DNA of 64,000 nt, taken from assembly GCA_024449915.1 (NCBI GenBank), contig JAMZAV010000169.1, forward strand, positions 372,001 to 436,000, written 5' to 3'. Below, piece after piece: positions 11,241 to 24,559 of this stretch. The position numbers and the translations under genes were made by a program. Under the pieces are notes generated by a model. That model had not been told where the DNA came from and did no database searches. It saw nothing but the letters and a program-made list of their open reading frames with translations. The number at the start of each line of letters is the position of its first letter. The stretch's first letter is position 1. Source of the DNA: Sweltsa coloradensis. Its lineage: Eukaryota; Arthropoda; Insecta; Plecoptera; Chloroperlidae.

Positions 11241-11339
11241 CATACGTGCGCTCGGGAAGTGCTGCTTACGTGGCAACTCACTTTGAACACAAACAAAATC
11301 TGTCCATGTTGGACTGTAGCACTTAGCCACCACTAAAAA

Positions 11340-11775
11340 CTACCTACACCCATGGGCGCCCATGTGATAGAAACCAGGGGGTGTTGGAGGGGGCACATTC
11401 CTCCACAATGAAAAACATCCCCTGCTATAGGACGGCAAATTCGAGCAGCAAAAATGTATTTCGGCTACGTAACTGGAATTACCGTTTTTGGCATTTGAAG
11501 CGTATTTTTCCTGAGTGATTGAAAGTTTGAAAAACGCGGATTTTACTAGAATGTACGGCAATGAAACTACAAAAAATAAATACATATTCTATTAAGAAAT
11601 TAGTAAACTATGTTTGAACAAGTGGGTAGATCAAGAAAGCATTAATAATGCTTTTATTAATAAACATCACACAACAAGTTTATAAAATAATATTGTTTAG
11701 TAAAAAAAATCGTGTTCCAGGAAGCTAGGAGGCAAGTACCCCCCCCCCCCTCCCCCCTCTTATGGGTGCCCATGC
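11340..11775. repeat. Probable interspersed repeat with CATGGGCGCCCATG palindrome
   Basis: A perfect 14-bp palindrome, CATGGGCGCCCATG, lies near 11350-11363. A related TATGGGTGCCCATG occurs near 11760-11773. Between them are a G-rich/C-rich segment, AT-rich DNA and a C12 run at 11739-11750. The paired terminal motifs suggest one repeat unit, but no target duplication was found. Confidence 0.3.
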
Positions 11776-12099
11776 CTGCTTCTGAACCAAAATGCTGCAA
11801 ACAGTTACTGCGGAGTGCTAAGCTCACGGGTTTTGTAACACATCATATTTTGCATTGTGGTCCCGGTGTGCTTCAAGTTCGCTGCTTGTCAACCCTCCAA
11901 AGACTATATGCGACCAAATGGTCAAAGTGTCTTAATTTTTAACAAGACCTTCTCACACCCTATTTATAATGCTCTGTCTATATCCGCGCCCCGGACGCTC
12001 GTAGTCCCCAAAACAGAACTCTCTGGACGTGCCTATAAAAATTTCACTGAACACAGGAGAACCTGCCACCAGATACACCACTAAATCATTTACTTTTGT
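11776..12099. other. GC-richer DNA of unknown origin
   Basis: This block is GC-richer than its surroundings and lies directly downstream, in the minus-strand sense, of the coding relic at 12100-13200. It has open stretches on the plus strand but no splice context or recognisable product. It may be part of the same decayed gene. Confidence 0.25.
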
Positions 12100-13200
12100 T
12101 TGCAGACGTGGTCAATAACGTCAATCGTCCTCAAGCTTCTCACCCCAAAAAGACAAGAATCGACACCATCAAACGCACCCGAAGTCTCAATCTTGGCCAT
12201 CTTAGGCTATACGGTTTAGTTGACTCCTTCACGGATGTGTCAACCGATACGAGAACCATCAAAACAGCCTCAAGCATCAAAATTTGTATACCAGCAACAC
12301 GCAATTGATACCGACACCCCAGATGAGGTTGCACGGCATTCCTTGTCTCCACTTCTGTCAGCGTTCTGTTTGCTGCTTTCACCAAACGCCAGATTAGGGA
12401 ATCATCGACAACAGACATTGGAAAAGAAGTTCTTCAGATGTGTTACCATTCCATCTGGCCGCTTTCTTGCAAACTTTGGTGGGGTGTTCCAACCCCCCTT
12501 CGAACACACTAGCTCAAGCTGGAGAATTTGTAAGCAGTTGTGAAAAGGCTGACTTGCCGGACTCAGGAGGAATTTCTTCTTCACCACGATCTCCATCAAG
12601 AGAAAGATCCAGCCACGACTAAATGGATCGTCGATTCTTTGAAGGACACCGAATTATTAATACCGGGAGGCGCTCCTGAACTCAAAACTAACATGGAAGA
12701 GTCACCTGGATAACGTTTGAGTTCGAATTGGGCGGAAAACCGTTGCCCTATACAATTTTTGCTCAGACCATGTAAAACGTCATCTTCTGACTGCATTCGT
12801 CGTACCCCAATAATTCATCTTCTTCATCGTGACATCTCGTTCCTTTCGGTATAACGGAGCAAATAACTAATCTCTTCCGCTTGATCTTCAAATCTTCAGC
12901 ATCAAACAACCACCCAGAAATTCGCCATCAACGTGTTTTCCACCCTCCGTCTTCCAGATATTCACAACTATACCCCATTGTCAGTTACGACGTCTCCCTG
13001 GCTTATCCACTCAAAGCACGGACACGTGGTCGGAATTGAACATTAGCTGTCTCGCAAGGTGGGGTCATCGTCAGCCAAAAAGAAGCAAGTCTGGAATGGA
13101 TCCTTATAGCTATGGAGTGGGAACCAGGATCCGTCTTAGAAAACACAGCCCTTGCCGTTCCATACTGCAGAATACCACCTTCAAACAGGTAAATGACAGG
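12100..13200 (-). pseudogene. Decayed coding sequence, family unidentified
   Basis: Reading the minus strand from 13200, one frame runs to 12763 with only three interior stops (13003-13005, 12985-12987, 12928-12930). It includes PVIYLFEGGILQYGTARAVF, SHSIAIRIHSRLASFWLTM, MGYSCEYLEDGGW and ISGWLFDAEDLKIKRKRLVI, then GTRCHDEEDELLGYDECSQK. Near 12780 the coding signal shifts frame to DVLHGLSKNCIGQRFSAQF, ELKRYPGDSSM and SGAPPGINNSVSFKES. Near 12610 it shifts again to SLDGDRGEEEIPPESGKSAF. Coding appearance in successive frames with stops is what a decayed gene shows. I could not assign a family. No poly-A tail or intron border proves a retrocopy. Confidence 0.45.
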
Positions 13201-16200
13201 TAAGCTTGAGTCCCCTTTCCGTAATTGAATGTGTTATTGCAGAAACAACGTAAGTCCACATAAGACCATTCCGAGTAAAACAAAAGAAAATACTATACAT
13301 TTACATTCAAATTTATTAGCCTTTATCTTTGAAAATTTCAGAAAGATAATATGAATAGATCAAAGTATCAAAGGATTTTTTTTATTTTTTTATTTAATGT
13401 CGTGTTTTAGTAAAAATGTGTTGCGGACTTGTGTTTTTTTCTTCAATTTAAACGTATTTTTGTACTTTTCAATTTCCATTTTCTTTAATTATTTTTTATT
13501 TTATTTCTTCTAAATTATCTAATCTAATTTATTTTATTATTTTTCCATTTTAAGAAAAATTTACATATAATATCTGCATTTGTTTACATCTTCAATCTAA
13601 GCTTGTTCAATAATGTAAAATTATTGAGTTTTTATTAACCAATAAATAACACAAATTAGGTATAGTTCAAATTCAAAATCGGTTAAAATGTGTTCTTTGG
13701 CCTGCACGCCACTCTTTTCTGTCCATGTTTGTGCAATACCCCCCCCCCCCCCCCCCACTACCGCAATACCTGAGTATTGAGTGTGAGCGTATGCAAATCG
13801 TGGGATATAAGCCAAAGTGAGGCAGTGATTGATTTAACGTGGCATTGTGATCCCCAGCTGTCATTTAAATACGACTAGACATTGTAATCTACTCTTTGAT
13901 TCATCATTATACTATAATCACAAAACCAAATAGTAATATAGAAACAAGTTATTTTTACTCTGGTGAATGAAATGCACTGTGAACATCTTTCTATGTCTAT
14001 AGGTGTAAGTTATATCCACAGCTAGAGGCGTAGGTAAAGGTAAAGGTTACCATGATCATCGACTAGTAGAAGATTGACTTGAGTGAGATGATCGATGTTG
14101 ATCGCGTTCTTGACCGAAATCCTGACGTTTCAATCCACCACAAGTTACGGGATCGTAGGACTTGTTTGGGAACGTACTCTCATGCAGGAATACTCTTTCA
14201 CAGTTACGTAACAACAATAATGTTAAATCACACTTGGACATATGTTTGTTTGTATTACGGTACATGGAAGGGAATACAGAGTAAATCGGAAATGGTAATA
14301 ATAAAAGTCGACGCCGGTAAAATATTTAAAGTCGTTATTTATCACGACAATGCGACGAAATAGCCCTTTAAACGTACATAATATTTTAACAACAGTAATA
14401 GCCTACAAATCATATCAAAACATTAATACATTCTTCAATCCCGCATCAACACCATCAATAAAGTATTAGGCCTAATACAAATAATCTACTGGACGACCCC
14501 AAGGGATCATAATGTTGTTCTGTCATTGTAACGTATGGTTTAACAATTAATAACACACCTTTGCGTTTTATTTACTGAACAGACACAATGCCTCGAAAAG
14601 ATAATAGTATTGATTTGCCTTGAATTACACCTGACCGCTATTTGCAACATCACCCTTTTTGTAAGTTCCTTATGGTCATTGATTCCACACAAATAAAACA
14701 CCAACAACATTAAATAAAAACAAAACAAAACTAGAGCGAATTTTGTCGATTTCCTTATCTGTTGCGTAATAGATTTTGATGAGCGTGACATCTTCTGTTG
14801 GTTGTGTATAGGGTCGGGTCGGGTGGTCTGCATCATCGCGGCATGTGTGGGTGAAAGCCTCCCAGCTCTTATCAGATGAATAAAGCCGTTACGAAAATGT
14901 TTATGAGTTATGGCTTTAATTTCCTACGTTAGCTTTGAACGTCCTGGCCAGCGTTCAACATGGTAATTAATGCAGGAATGGGTTTAGAAATGAGATGCTC
15001 AGTTTTCAAGGTCTGGGAGCAATGTTCGCAGATGCATGCAATGCATGGAGCCTAGGCCACACTTCCTATAGACCTAGGCCGCTTTGCTAGACCCTGAGAA
15101 ACTAATCCATTATCTCCCTAAGCTGAAGACATTTGTGTCACATTTTATTAGATTTTAAGTGAAGGAAAAATATATTGGAAATAAATGGACGCGCCCGAAA
15201 ATTACGTTTTGATTTAAGCTGGTTTGTAAAGCCCATAGAAAATTCTTGACAACACGCCCCACTAAATCACGTAGGAATATTATGATTCGCTTAGATAGCC
15301 ACTAGATATTATGATTGTCTGTCTAGCCGACAAGTTAGTCTCACAGGTCGTTCTGCTGTTGTGAGATTTATTGCAATCTCATCTCACGTACAAACGCGTG
15401 TTACTACATTTGAATGTAGCAGGTTTCAATTCAAGGAAGAAATTACTCTGAACTACGTCGAGTTTTCGTCGCCTAAACTAACAAAGAGTTTAGTTTTAAT
15501 TATGTGGGTAGTTAGACCCTATATAAATGACTATTATCAGCATGAAATAATATTCATGACGTTGCAAAATTGGTGCATTCTTCCCGTAACCGACAGACGA
15601 TAACGGACTAGCAAATGCTTATCATAAAAAAATAAACTGGGCCTACATCAATCAAAATGTTTCCATGATCTTAATTCTTGATAATGGTTTCACTTAACAT
15701 TAATAATTCACCACTGCAGTAATTATTTTTTAAAGTTATAACGAGAAAATTATATTTTGAAAATGTTTGGCGAAAGTGCTCAATTCAATTATATAGTAAG
15801 TACATTTAGTGTACACCTGCAGTTTCTTGATGTTATTTTTTATTTGCCAATTAGTGGTTGGTCCAAAATTCCCAGTTTCCAGTAAATTAATTCTTCAACT
15901 ACAACTTTCAGTTTGAAGGTGCCTTTGTAATAAAGTATAGGAAAACATAATTCACAGTATACATGAAATTCTTTAAGTTATTTAAAAAAATATATACTCC
16001 AACTTTGAAAAACTCTTTTAACAAAGTCATAAGCAAAATCTTATTTCAAAATTGAATGGCATAATCCTGAAAATATCAACACTTTTTCCTGACGCAATAT
16101 TTGCCGTGTGCCCGCACTCAAAATATCTAAACATGATTTTATATTCGCATAGCACCATGTTTCAATCCCAGACAGGGCAGTGTTCGTGTTATGCATATTT

Positions 16201-17692
16201 TAGAAAATGTAAATCGTCTGTGGCACCTCCTTATGAATCAGCAAACAGCCTTCGACACAACGGACTGGCCCGTGCTAATTACAGGCCTCGGGTTTCAATT
16301 ATTCCGAGATAAGCCTACAATTTGGAAATAATAAAAATAATAATACTGAATAATACTAGTATTGATACTCAAGGTGCTTTCATTTCATTAATTAGTTTTT
16401 TTTTGGCCCTAAAATAAAAGATTTATTGACTTTCTGAAAACACGCATACTAACGATTACGTGTTCATGTTTTCGACAGATTTTCGGTGACTACCCTCGTC
16501 GATATTTTGGTATGTGTGTTTACAGAAACACTCGGTAAAGAGCAATACAATTTTTAGTAGTTACTACGATTGTAAAGCTAATGTGTACTGTCCAATGAGG
16601 ATATCAGTTTGACGCAATGCGATGTGCGTGCAGAAGAAAAATCGAACTCGGGGCAATGAGCTTCGGTCGTTGTTACCTATCTTACTGGATAGAAAACCTT
16701 TATTATTTATCTGCCACTAGATATCGGCACTGTCCAATGTGTCACTGCTATCAAAATTATAGCAGTTCAAATAATTGTAAATGTGTACCCAATTGTGTTG
16801 TAATCTTTTAAAACAAGAAATGTGAACGAATTTCCAGTTCGAAACGATTTTATGTCATGTGTTTGGTTCATGTGAGTTTTGCTTTTACATGTCGAATGAA
16901 ATCATGACCTGCGAAAGTAACCGAATATGCCAAAGAGTATTACGGGACACTAAAGAAAGACCCGGAGTGTCGTATAACATGGGCCACACTCTGTTACTCC
17001 CACTAGTTTATTTCAAGATTTACGAAGTATTGTGTTGATCGATTGCCTATATTTGTTTTGCACGTCATTTTGTCGAAGTGTGAACAGTTTGCAAGCAATC
17101 AATTCTTCCTTGCAGCTGTTTGCTGTGTTTTTATCGTTTTTGTTGCTGTGTGTCTGGCCAGATAAATCCATTTCCTCTAGTAAATCGTTCCTATTAATAC
17201 TCGGACATCATACTCATACGTGGTTAATGTAGTAAAAGTATTATTTGTGATCAATGTGATTTTTTGTTTCGGATAAGGTTTTCTTTAGCTTTCGGCCTTA
17301 TTTCATCAATAGCTATGCTAACCTGTTGTACATGTATATTTTACATGCTTATTATATATTGTGGCCAACTAATAAAGAAATTATTTGCAAATATTTGAAC
17401 TACCTATAATCCATCAATTATTATTTTGATCAGTGATAAATTTCTTCTCCAACTTTACGTTTACCAAACTGATTTCGCCGAGAATCGTGTCTTGTGTGTG
17501 TAAATCACATCGGCGAACTTAATGAAGAACGTAGGAACAACAATAATCATGGACGCCTATCAATCTAGTTAAGTACACATGCACCCTCACAATCAAAACA
17601 ACAAATTAATGTTACACTCGACAGGAAGATATAGTTACAAAGATAGGCCTAATGTCGATTGTGAATTTTCCCAAAAGACAAACAAATCGTAT
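13201..17692. other. Long non-coding stretch
   Basis: AT-rich DNA with a T-rich segment at 13370-13560, an 18-base C run at 13739-13756, and several AGGCCT palindromes (for example near 14467 and 15053). Short open frames at 14079-14363, 15361-15603 and 16052-16312 have no splice or family support. No RNA gene was recognised. Confidence 0.35.
13739..13756 (+). repeat. Poly-C tract (18 bases)
   Basis: An uninterrupted C run, the longest G/C homopolymer in the window. Confidence 0.85.
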
Positions 17693-17800
17693 TAAGAGTC
17701 TACTTACTCAGTCATATAACTGATTTTCAGTAAGGACATTACACCAAAGCGACCAAGCCAACCCTGTAAGCCCCGACGCAATCGATGAGTGAGCCACACA
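17693..17800 (-). mobile_element. SINE 3' segment, minus strand
   Basis: On the minus strand this matches the 3' half of the SINE at 10783-11240. It shares CACTCATCGATTGCGTCGGG, the phrase ACAGGGTTGGCTTGGTCGCT and AAAATCAGTTATATGACTGA. No tRNA head was found, so the copy is 5'-truncated or the head has decayed. Confidence 0.55.
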
Positions 17801-20484
17801 ATACTCACACAGCTGTTTATCATACTGTATACATTGTTATTAATTATATTACAGCTGAACATGATTCAACATAATTAACTAGTGATTTCCATGATGTTAA
17901 TCAGGAATAAGAACAAAACATTTCTTTCTCGAAACCTTATTCAAACGGTAAATAACAATATAGGCTACAATGCGAAACACATTCATTTTTCGAATTGCAT
18001 CTTGGGACGGTATGAGCTTATCTTGTTGTTTGACCACTTTATCATCAGTAACGACCTAATATTGAAGCAATACGAAAAATTAACTGGGGATTTAATATTG
18101 ATGTATTAATAATTGTTACAATTAATACCTAGTTACTCGCTCTTTTCCTCTATTCATTATGCGATAGCCTTCAGGTCTCATAGAGTATCCCTGTTTAGCG
18201 CAGACCACGCCGTAAACAAATCAACGTTCAGCTAGATATTTTGTTATTGAGGTATCTTTATCAACAGTCAGTTAGAATCATTTTCAGAGAAAATTCTCAT
18301 CCGTAGCCAAAATAAATGAAATATGACTAAACCTTAATGCAATGTATTTTATCCCCTAAGATTTATTCGTCTCATATAACTAGAATCAATCCTAATGACT
18401 TGGAAATAATTTTACAAACTTTCTTTCTACTATTTGAATTACCGTCTTCAGTATAAAAACTTTTCCAACGCATTTGAAGGGTCGGATAAAGTGATGTGGT
18501 GAAAGGTTACATTATGAGGTCTGCCATTTTGATTGCCGCGCCATTCGTCTCTTGCGCAGTAAGATTAAGGCTAACGTATTCTAATGGCAAGATATGCTGC
18601 ATATGTAAAATATTATCTAGGAAACAGATTATGATGAAGCAAGGGTACAGAACCCGCCAAGGAAAGTGAAACAACGGGACACCTACACCGTGAGTGATGT
18701 GTTCGGACAGATGGGATCAAACAGGCCGACTTCCTCACACGTCAGAGTACGACACTGCATGACTTACATTAGATTCTCACAGACTGAGCTGCATCACGTA
18801 CATATCCGCTTCCACTTGAATATCATTATTAATACTGTTTACACGAAGTTACGGAAAATAACTAATTTGTAGACAATTATTTTAATGTTGGTGTCATCAT
18901 CATCATCATTATTCATTACACAACCTTTAGGCAAAGGTGTTTCAACTTCTAGAAATGATGTCAAAGTTTAATCTGTCACTAAGTTATAATGCACCATTTT
19001 TGTGAACTGGAACTTTATAATGTCAAGATAAATAATATATCATTGGCCGAACGACTTTCGATAGGTCACTCTTGTGTCCAATTTGTCAATTAAATTCTGA
19101 ATATGATAGTTTGAAATATGTTTTACATAGCAATGGATTACTTATTGACGTATAAAAATATAATTAAATCCGTGTAAAATGTGAATATATTGTTGTTTTT
19201 AAACAACTTGATTGTCGTGGCGATATAACAGTACCCACACTATAACGAAGCTAATTTTGAAAATCTACATTCGCTCCTTAAGAAATTACTAAAACTCAAA
19301 ATTATAAATAAAAATGTGTGTGTTGTTGGGGGGGGGGGGGGGGGTATCAGAACATTTAAAATAATTATATCAACACTCTTCAATAGTTCTGTTTTGTGAG
19401 ACGCCACACGTAACTGCCTGCAGAACATTTTAGCATTGAGATCAAACTAGTTTTCCCGCAGCGAGTATGACAATCTGTAATAACTCGATCTGTACCCTCG
19501 AAATAAATGCTCTACTACTCCAAACAGACACGTCATTATATTCTATCCTTTAGAATCAAGTAATAATCGGCACAGTTTTTTAATTGTTGCGTTACAATTC
19601 GCATGTTTAATATTAATTTTCTCTGTATTTAATATCTACGATGAAAAGGACTTTAAAAAATCAAGAATATTGCTATATATTGATTTGCTCGCTGGACTAG
19701 TATGACGATGACCAACTACTGAATTATCAAGATACATGTCTCTTACATGTCACCTCAGAATTTAAAAATATTATCTTCAATTTATTGATGATCTCACACT
19801 TTTCCAACTTTTCTAAGTGTTCAGAAATCAAAATAGCCAATGTCATTTTAATTTTATAAAAAAATTTAATCACGAGTAAATAATTATCATATTATAAAAT
19901 GCGTAGTTATAATATTACTGTGTAACATCCGTCAGTCGCAGAACTTCACTTTTAATCGACTTTCGCTAAGTGTTTTCAAAAGTATTAGATTTAAATGAAA
20001 AATTGCGATTTGATTCAAAATTATTATTGTGAATCTAAATCTTTCAAAGTAAAACGGAATTATAATATAACATCTGATGGTTAAACCACCGATTTAGCTG
20101 TAAGCGCTAGCGGACAAGTATAATGTAAATTATAATCATATGATATTCATTGTAATCGCATATTTCCCGGCTGGGCATCGAACCGAAACGTCAGGCAATT
20201 GATCTTCTGGATATAACAAAGATTAATCGCTATTTAATTGCATAATATGCATTACTCAACTTCATTTGTATAGCATCCAATTTCGAATAATCCGTACTTA
20301 CTCCAACACGTTTAGTGAATAGGGTTCTAATAGTGTGGGATTAGCAGTACTTGCATGGTCAAGTGCTTTTATAGTGACGTGTAGCCTTCATCCTTGTAGT
20401 CTCACATTATCTGTGGTTTCGACAACTATTAGGGCTGGAGATTGATTATACCTAGACGAGGAAGAATTAATGAAAGCGGTTGCA

Positions 20485-20640
20485 TGAGCATGAGATCTGG
20501 GTTCGAACTTTGAACCCAACATGGAGTTCCGTTATTTTCAATTCGTGTTCTAAATGCTTACTCATGTGACAATGCAATAACAGGGCTGCGTTATACTGGA
20601 TTTTTTGGGTTCGAACCCCGGTCGTAGCCAACTGTTATTT
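20485..20640 (+). repeat. Two degenerate tRNA-like B-boxes
   Basis: GGGTTCGAACTTTG (near 20500) and GGGTTCGAACCCCGG (near 20608) are B-box-like and about 100 bp apart. A-box-like sequence upstream of each is weak. They are probably remnants of tRNA-derived SINEs. Confidence 0.3.
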
Positions 20641-22019
20641 TATAATGGTTGAGTTCACGTTCTGTACCATCTCTGACAGTTAATGAAGATAATATGTACT
20701 AGGTATTATTTAGGTTTAGACAGATAGTATAATATTTTATTGAAAGTTTTTATTTGTATACACGTACGTGGAATTGATCGCAATACACTATTTCTTTGGG
20801 ATTTAACACGACATAAAGATCTATTTATTTAACAATAGAAACGACAACACATTTTATAATATTTTCAATTAGCTATATAATGTTTTGGTATTTTTTGTTT
20901 GTATTTGTTGACTTTGTTGAGTCAACAAACAGGCCTTCGGTAAACACCTCATTAACCTACATCGTCCGCAAAGAAACAAATACAACTCAACGGAAGATAT
21001 AGATTGAATTGCAAATAAAGATAGGCCCAGTTTAAAAAAAAATAATCCGAGTTCTATCTAGAAAATTGGAAAGCTTTGAAATATTTTCTTCGTCGAGATA
21101 AAAAATGTGCTCTTGGAGTAGTGTCTGCCTGGGATAGGCTTCGACTTCCGTCACCCCCCTCCCCTCAATGTCATTTCCCCAACCCATGATCCATTGCAAC
21201 TAAGATGAATGACTCTTCCTTCCGTGTATCTCGTAAATCATCCGCCGTCAACTGAGCATGCGTCCTAGCAACACTCAATAGGGCCCCGAAATCCATGGTT
21301 ACTCGGATATAGAAGAAGAAGGGGATTTGATTCATGTATCACCACACTTTTAGGGAAAGAATCGCTTCAATGTTGCTAAATATTGGTAATGTTAACATTA
21401 ATATTGGTAGCGGTAAGTGTAACTGTATCTATAGTTACGTGAAATATACCTTAGGACGATCAAAATCCATGGCTACAATTCCCATGAGCAATATTCAGGG
21501 TGTGTCCAAGAAACTAATGGACCGAATCAAGAGTAACTTTTCTCGTATATTTTTTCATCCATTGAGTTCTTAAACTAACCGGTTTTGGGTTGCGTTGAAT
21601 TAAACTAACTAAAGAGTTCAAGTTTATATTGTAAAACATAACAAATAGAAGCTAAAATAGTGTTTCATTAACATAATTGCAATGGTACAATGCTAAAGCG
21701 AACTAAATTGTATAGTCATGACAAAAAAAACTTTGTACTAGTTTTTCAGTGTGTAACACATCGTTATTCACTGACTCACATCATACTTGACTAAGGGAGT
21801 GTGCACGTAAGGGCGATGAAAACGTAATTCCAGTTCCTATTAATTTGATTAATTCTTTATATGATCGCGTGACTCGAAAATAAATTTACAAAGCAAGTTC
21901 TTTCAGAACTATTGAATGGAGATGCTTCCTATTTAATCATCTTTATTGTAGCCTACCCTCCTGTTCCTCTCCTTACACATACTTTCACTCACACATATAC
22001 ATTCAAACATGCTCCACTA

Positions 22020-22060
22020 ACCACACTCACACTCACACTCACACACACACACACACAAAC
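22020..22060 (+). repeat. (CA)n-type microsatellite
   Basis: ACACTC repeats pass into a pure CA run. The surrounding 21960-22140 is also CA/CT-rich, which creates a spurious low-complexity open frame rich in Thr and His. Confidence 0.75.
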
Positions 22061-22177
22061 AAATCCCTGTCACCCCAGCCAGACACATCCTTACACTACA
22101 CACACTCGCATGCAACGTACTCACATACACGCAACCAGCTTCTCTACTACAAGAAACGTAAAGGAATATTTACAACT

Positions 22178-22671
22178 TTAAGGCTGAGTGTTAACCAAAA
22201 AACAAAATCCAAAATATGCATAAAACATTATTGATATACAGAGTATGATCATTAATCACTAACTTTTAAAAAGACCAAAATAATTTTGTTAATTTTTATG
22301 GTTGATGCATTTTTCAGCTATTACTATTTTTTTCAACGTTCTTTTGACGGTACAAAAATCATAAAAGTAACGGAAAATGTAAAACACTGTAAACAAAAAT
22401 GTAAGGTATTGAAGATACAAATTTAACAAACTTCACTCCCTAGTCAAAGATAGTGTAAGCTATAATTAAAATATCAGCCATCCAAATAGTATACTTATTG
22501 TAAAACTTAGCACCGAGAATCGTTAAAAAAAGTAGCAATAGCGGAAGTATGCATCAACCAAAAAATAAATTTAAAAAATTGCTCTTTTCGAAAGATTGTG
22601 ATTAATGATCTTACTATTCTATTGTTGTTTATATTGGATTTTCATTTTTTTTGGTAAAAACACAGCCTTAA
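22178..22671. mobile_element. MITE with long imperfect inverted repeats and TTAA flanks
   Basis: The left end is TTAA|GGCTGAGTGTTAACC at 22178. The right end, read on the opposite strand from 22671, is TTAA|GGCTGTGTTTTTACC. Similarity continues about 140 bp inward: ATGATCATTAATCACT on the left pairs with AAGATCATTAATCACA on the right, and GGTTGATGCAT occurs in both. TTAA lies directly outside both ends, as for piggyBac-type target duplications. The 486-bp body has no transposase. The termini and TTAA are seen; assignment to piggyBac is an inference from target choice only. Confidence 0.65.
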
Positions 22672-22756
22672 CTACGCCCCCGAACAAAAGTAAATCAAGG
22701 ACTAAGTATAGTAGATACAACTAACCCCTTGATTTACTTATGGTCGAGGGTGTACG
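22672..22756. repeat. Small hairpin next to the MITE
   Basis: AAGTAAATCAAGG (22689-22701) and CCTTGATTTACTT (22728-22740) are exact reverse complements with a 26-nt spacer. Pairing extends outward with a few mismatches (TACGCCCCCGA against TCGAGGGTGTA). The arms total about 28 bp. It could be a tiny inverted-repeat element or a precursor-like hairpin; expression is unknown. Confidence 0.5.
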
Positions 22757-24503
22757 TTGTATTCTAGAGGGATTAAAATACGATTATTCACAAACCTCAG
22801 AACAAACCAAAACGTGGTTCATTATGCGGGCAACATTTGAACCAAATTTGACACTCTTGCGCGTTTCCAACTGGGCATGCACATCACACAATTGTGGAAG
22901 TATTTCTATTCTAAATAATGATATTTTTATAATATATGTCTAAGACTTCGCGGGGGGGGGGGGGGAAGTCTCACTAATGGTGGGATCCGCTTATATAAAT
23001 CATTTTGCCACATACCTACGATTCAAAACTTTTAATATATGAATCGAGACAGTCAAAATACATCGTCACACATATCTCCGAAAATACGAAACAGCATTGC
23101 ATCATAACAGAATGAAACACAGCGCTCCTTTAAAACATGATTCATCACCTGTCATTAATATGTCAATTTCTAATTTTGAAACAGGCACATTGCACAAATT
23201 TACTCCACACCTTGACAATTTTGGACTGATTATTATATAGACTGTAGCCTTCATTGACCTAGAATTGGTGGGGGGGGGGGATAAAGGGGCATTGCTTCCC
23301 ACACGTTTGGTCCGAGGGGGGAAGGTGAAGGGGGGGGCGACAGTATTAATTATCAAGCGCAAACACAATTTTTGAAATACCAAGATGCAACTCGACCAAA
23401 GTTTTTGTTCGGTTGCCAGGAAGAGACAACCGGCTTAGTGACTTCGCTCTCAACCTATGCTTCAAAGGTCAGTCCGAATCTCGGTTCATATGTTGGGCAT
23501 AAGCCTACATCTTATTTCTTTTCCTATGTGATGTTGGCATTGTCTGCTGTATTGTTAGCTGGTCATGCACTCGCGTCGTCAGATTAAGAAACGTGAGTCT
23601 GTGATTGAGTATATCGTCTACGGTTCGGTATATTGGGTAATTACCGAGTATTCTGAGTTGCACTTGTTTCACCAATTAATTAAATAAATACACTCGTCAT
23701 TAGAGTCTACCCACTCAAGTAACATAACTAATTTTAAGTGAAGGACTGTAGTTTAAAGCGGGGTGAGCTAATCTTGTCGGTTCAGACTCCATCGACCAGC
23801 GAATAATAGCCAACCAGAGCTCGCTATTTGAAATAGTACATAGCGAACAAATCAATTAATGTATATTTTATGCTAAGTTTAATTTAACACCGCCTCTATA
23901 GTCTTGAAATATTCTTATAATATAATACTGCCGTTCGACTTTATAAAACTTTATGACGTTGACGTTTAATGTACACATCTTAAAGCATTGGTTCGTAGAT
24001 AATTTCACTCTAATCTAAATAACTAGTTTATGTTGAGTCATAATTGCAATCTACAAGTTTCCTTGTACTCTTATACCCCGACTATAGAACATCGGTATAG
24101 TACAAAAGAAGTCCTCACAACGATGTAAAGCTCTTTGCACGAATTTGATTAATACGCTCCTGTTTCAAAGCAGTCATTACTTCCTCGATGTTAGTCCAAC
24201 AACAGCCCAGGATTGCGACTTCACTTGTCACTACATAATTATTACATCTCAAAACAATACCTCGTTACAGCCCTCATTAGAATGAACAAATGTGTCGCAT
24301 TCTTCAAGTAAATCAAAGTTCATGTCCTCTAGAGTCTAGAAAATAACGAAGGGATACTATTATTACGAGCCACACTGATTCAAGCTCTCGGAAAAGAACC
24401 ATCACACATGCGAATACTGAAACAGAACAGAGGTCTACTTGGTAATACGAGAACTACACCTACTTCTGATAAAAATAATTATATACAGTATTTAATAAAT
24501 AAA
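22757..24503. other. Non-coding stretch with G runs
   Basis: It contains G runs at 22952-22965 and 23270-23280 and a SINE-tail fragment at 23700-23790. An open stretch at 23372-23587 ends in a hydrophobic segment (FFSYVMLALSAVLLAGHALA) but has no splice support, so it is noted only. Confidence 0.35.
23700..23790 (-). mobile_element. Diverged SINE tail, minus strand
   Basis: On the minus strand, GTCCTTCACTTAAAATTAGT and CTTGAGTGGGTAGACTC line up with the tail of the SINE at 10783-11240 and the copy at 17693-17800. Only the 3' end is present. Confidence 0.4.

Positions 24504-24552
<49 letters not shown>
24504..24552 (+). repeat. (AAT)n microsatellite
   Basis: An AAT run directly abuts the left end of the first Helitron-like copy. 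The same motif lies between the two copies (25182-25260) and beyond the second (26048-26058), as expected if both inserted into one microsatellite. Confidence 0.85.
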
Positions 24553-24556
<4 letters not shown>

Positions 24557-24559
24557 TAA

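Larger units (their letters stand above)
17801..22177. other. Long non-coding stretch
   Basis: AT-rich DNA. It includes a (CAT)n run near 18895-18909, a 17-base G run at 19328-19344, two tRNA-like B-boxes near 20500 and 20612, and a (CA)n-rich segment near 22020-22060. A GC-richer patch at 18640-18800 has a GTGAGT near 18692 and an open frame, but no clear acceptor, and is not called as an exon. Confidence 0.35.

Noticed and set aside
21912..22181. Thr/His-rich ORF
   Set aside because: It is caused by the CA-rich low-complexity segment.
23372..23587. ORF ending in a hydrophobic segment that could be a membrane helix
   Set aside because: No acceptor, start context or family similarity was found; the hydrophobic run alone is not enough.
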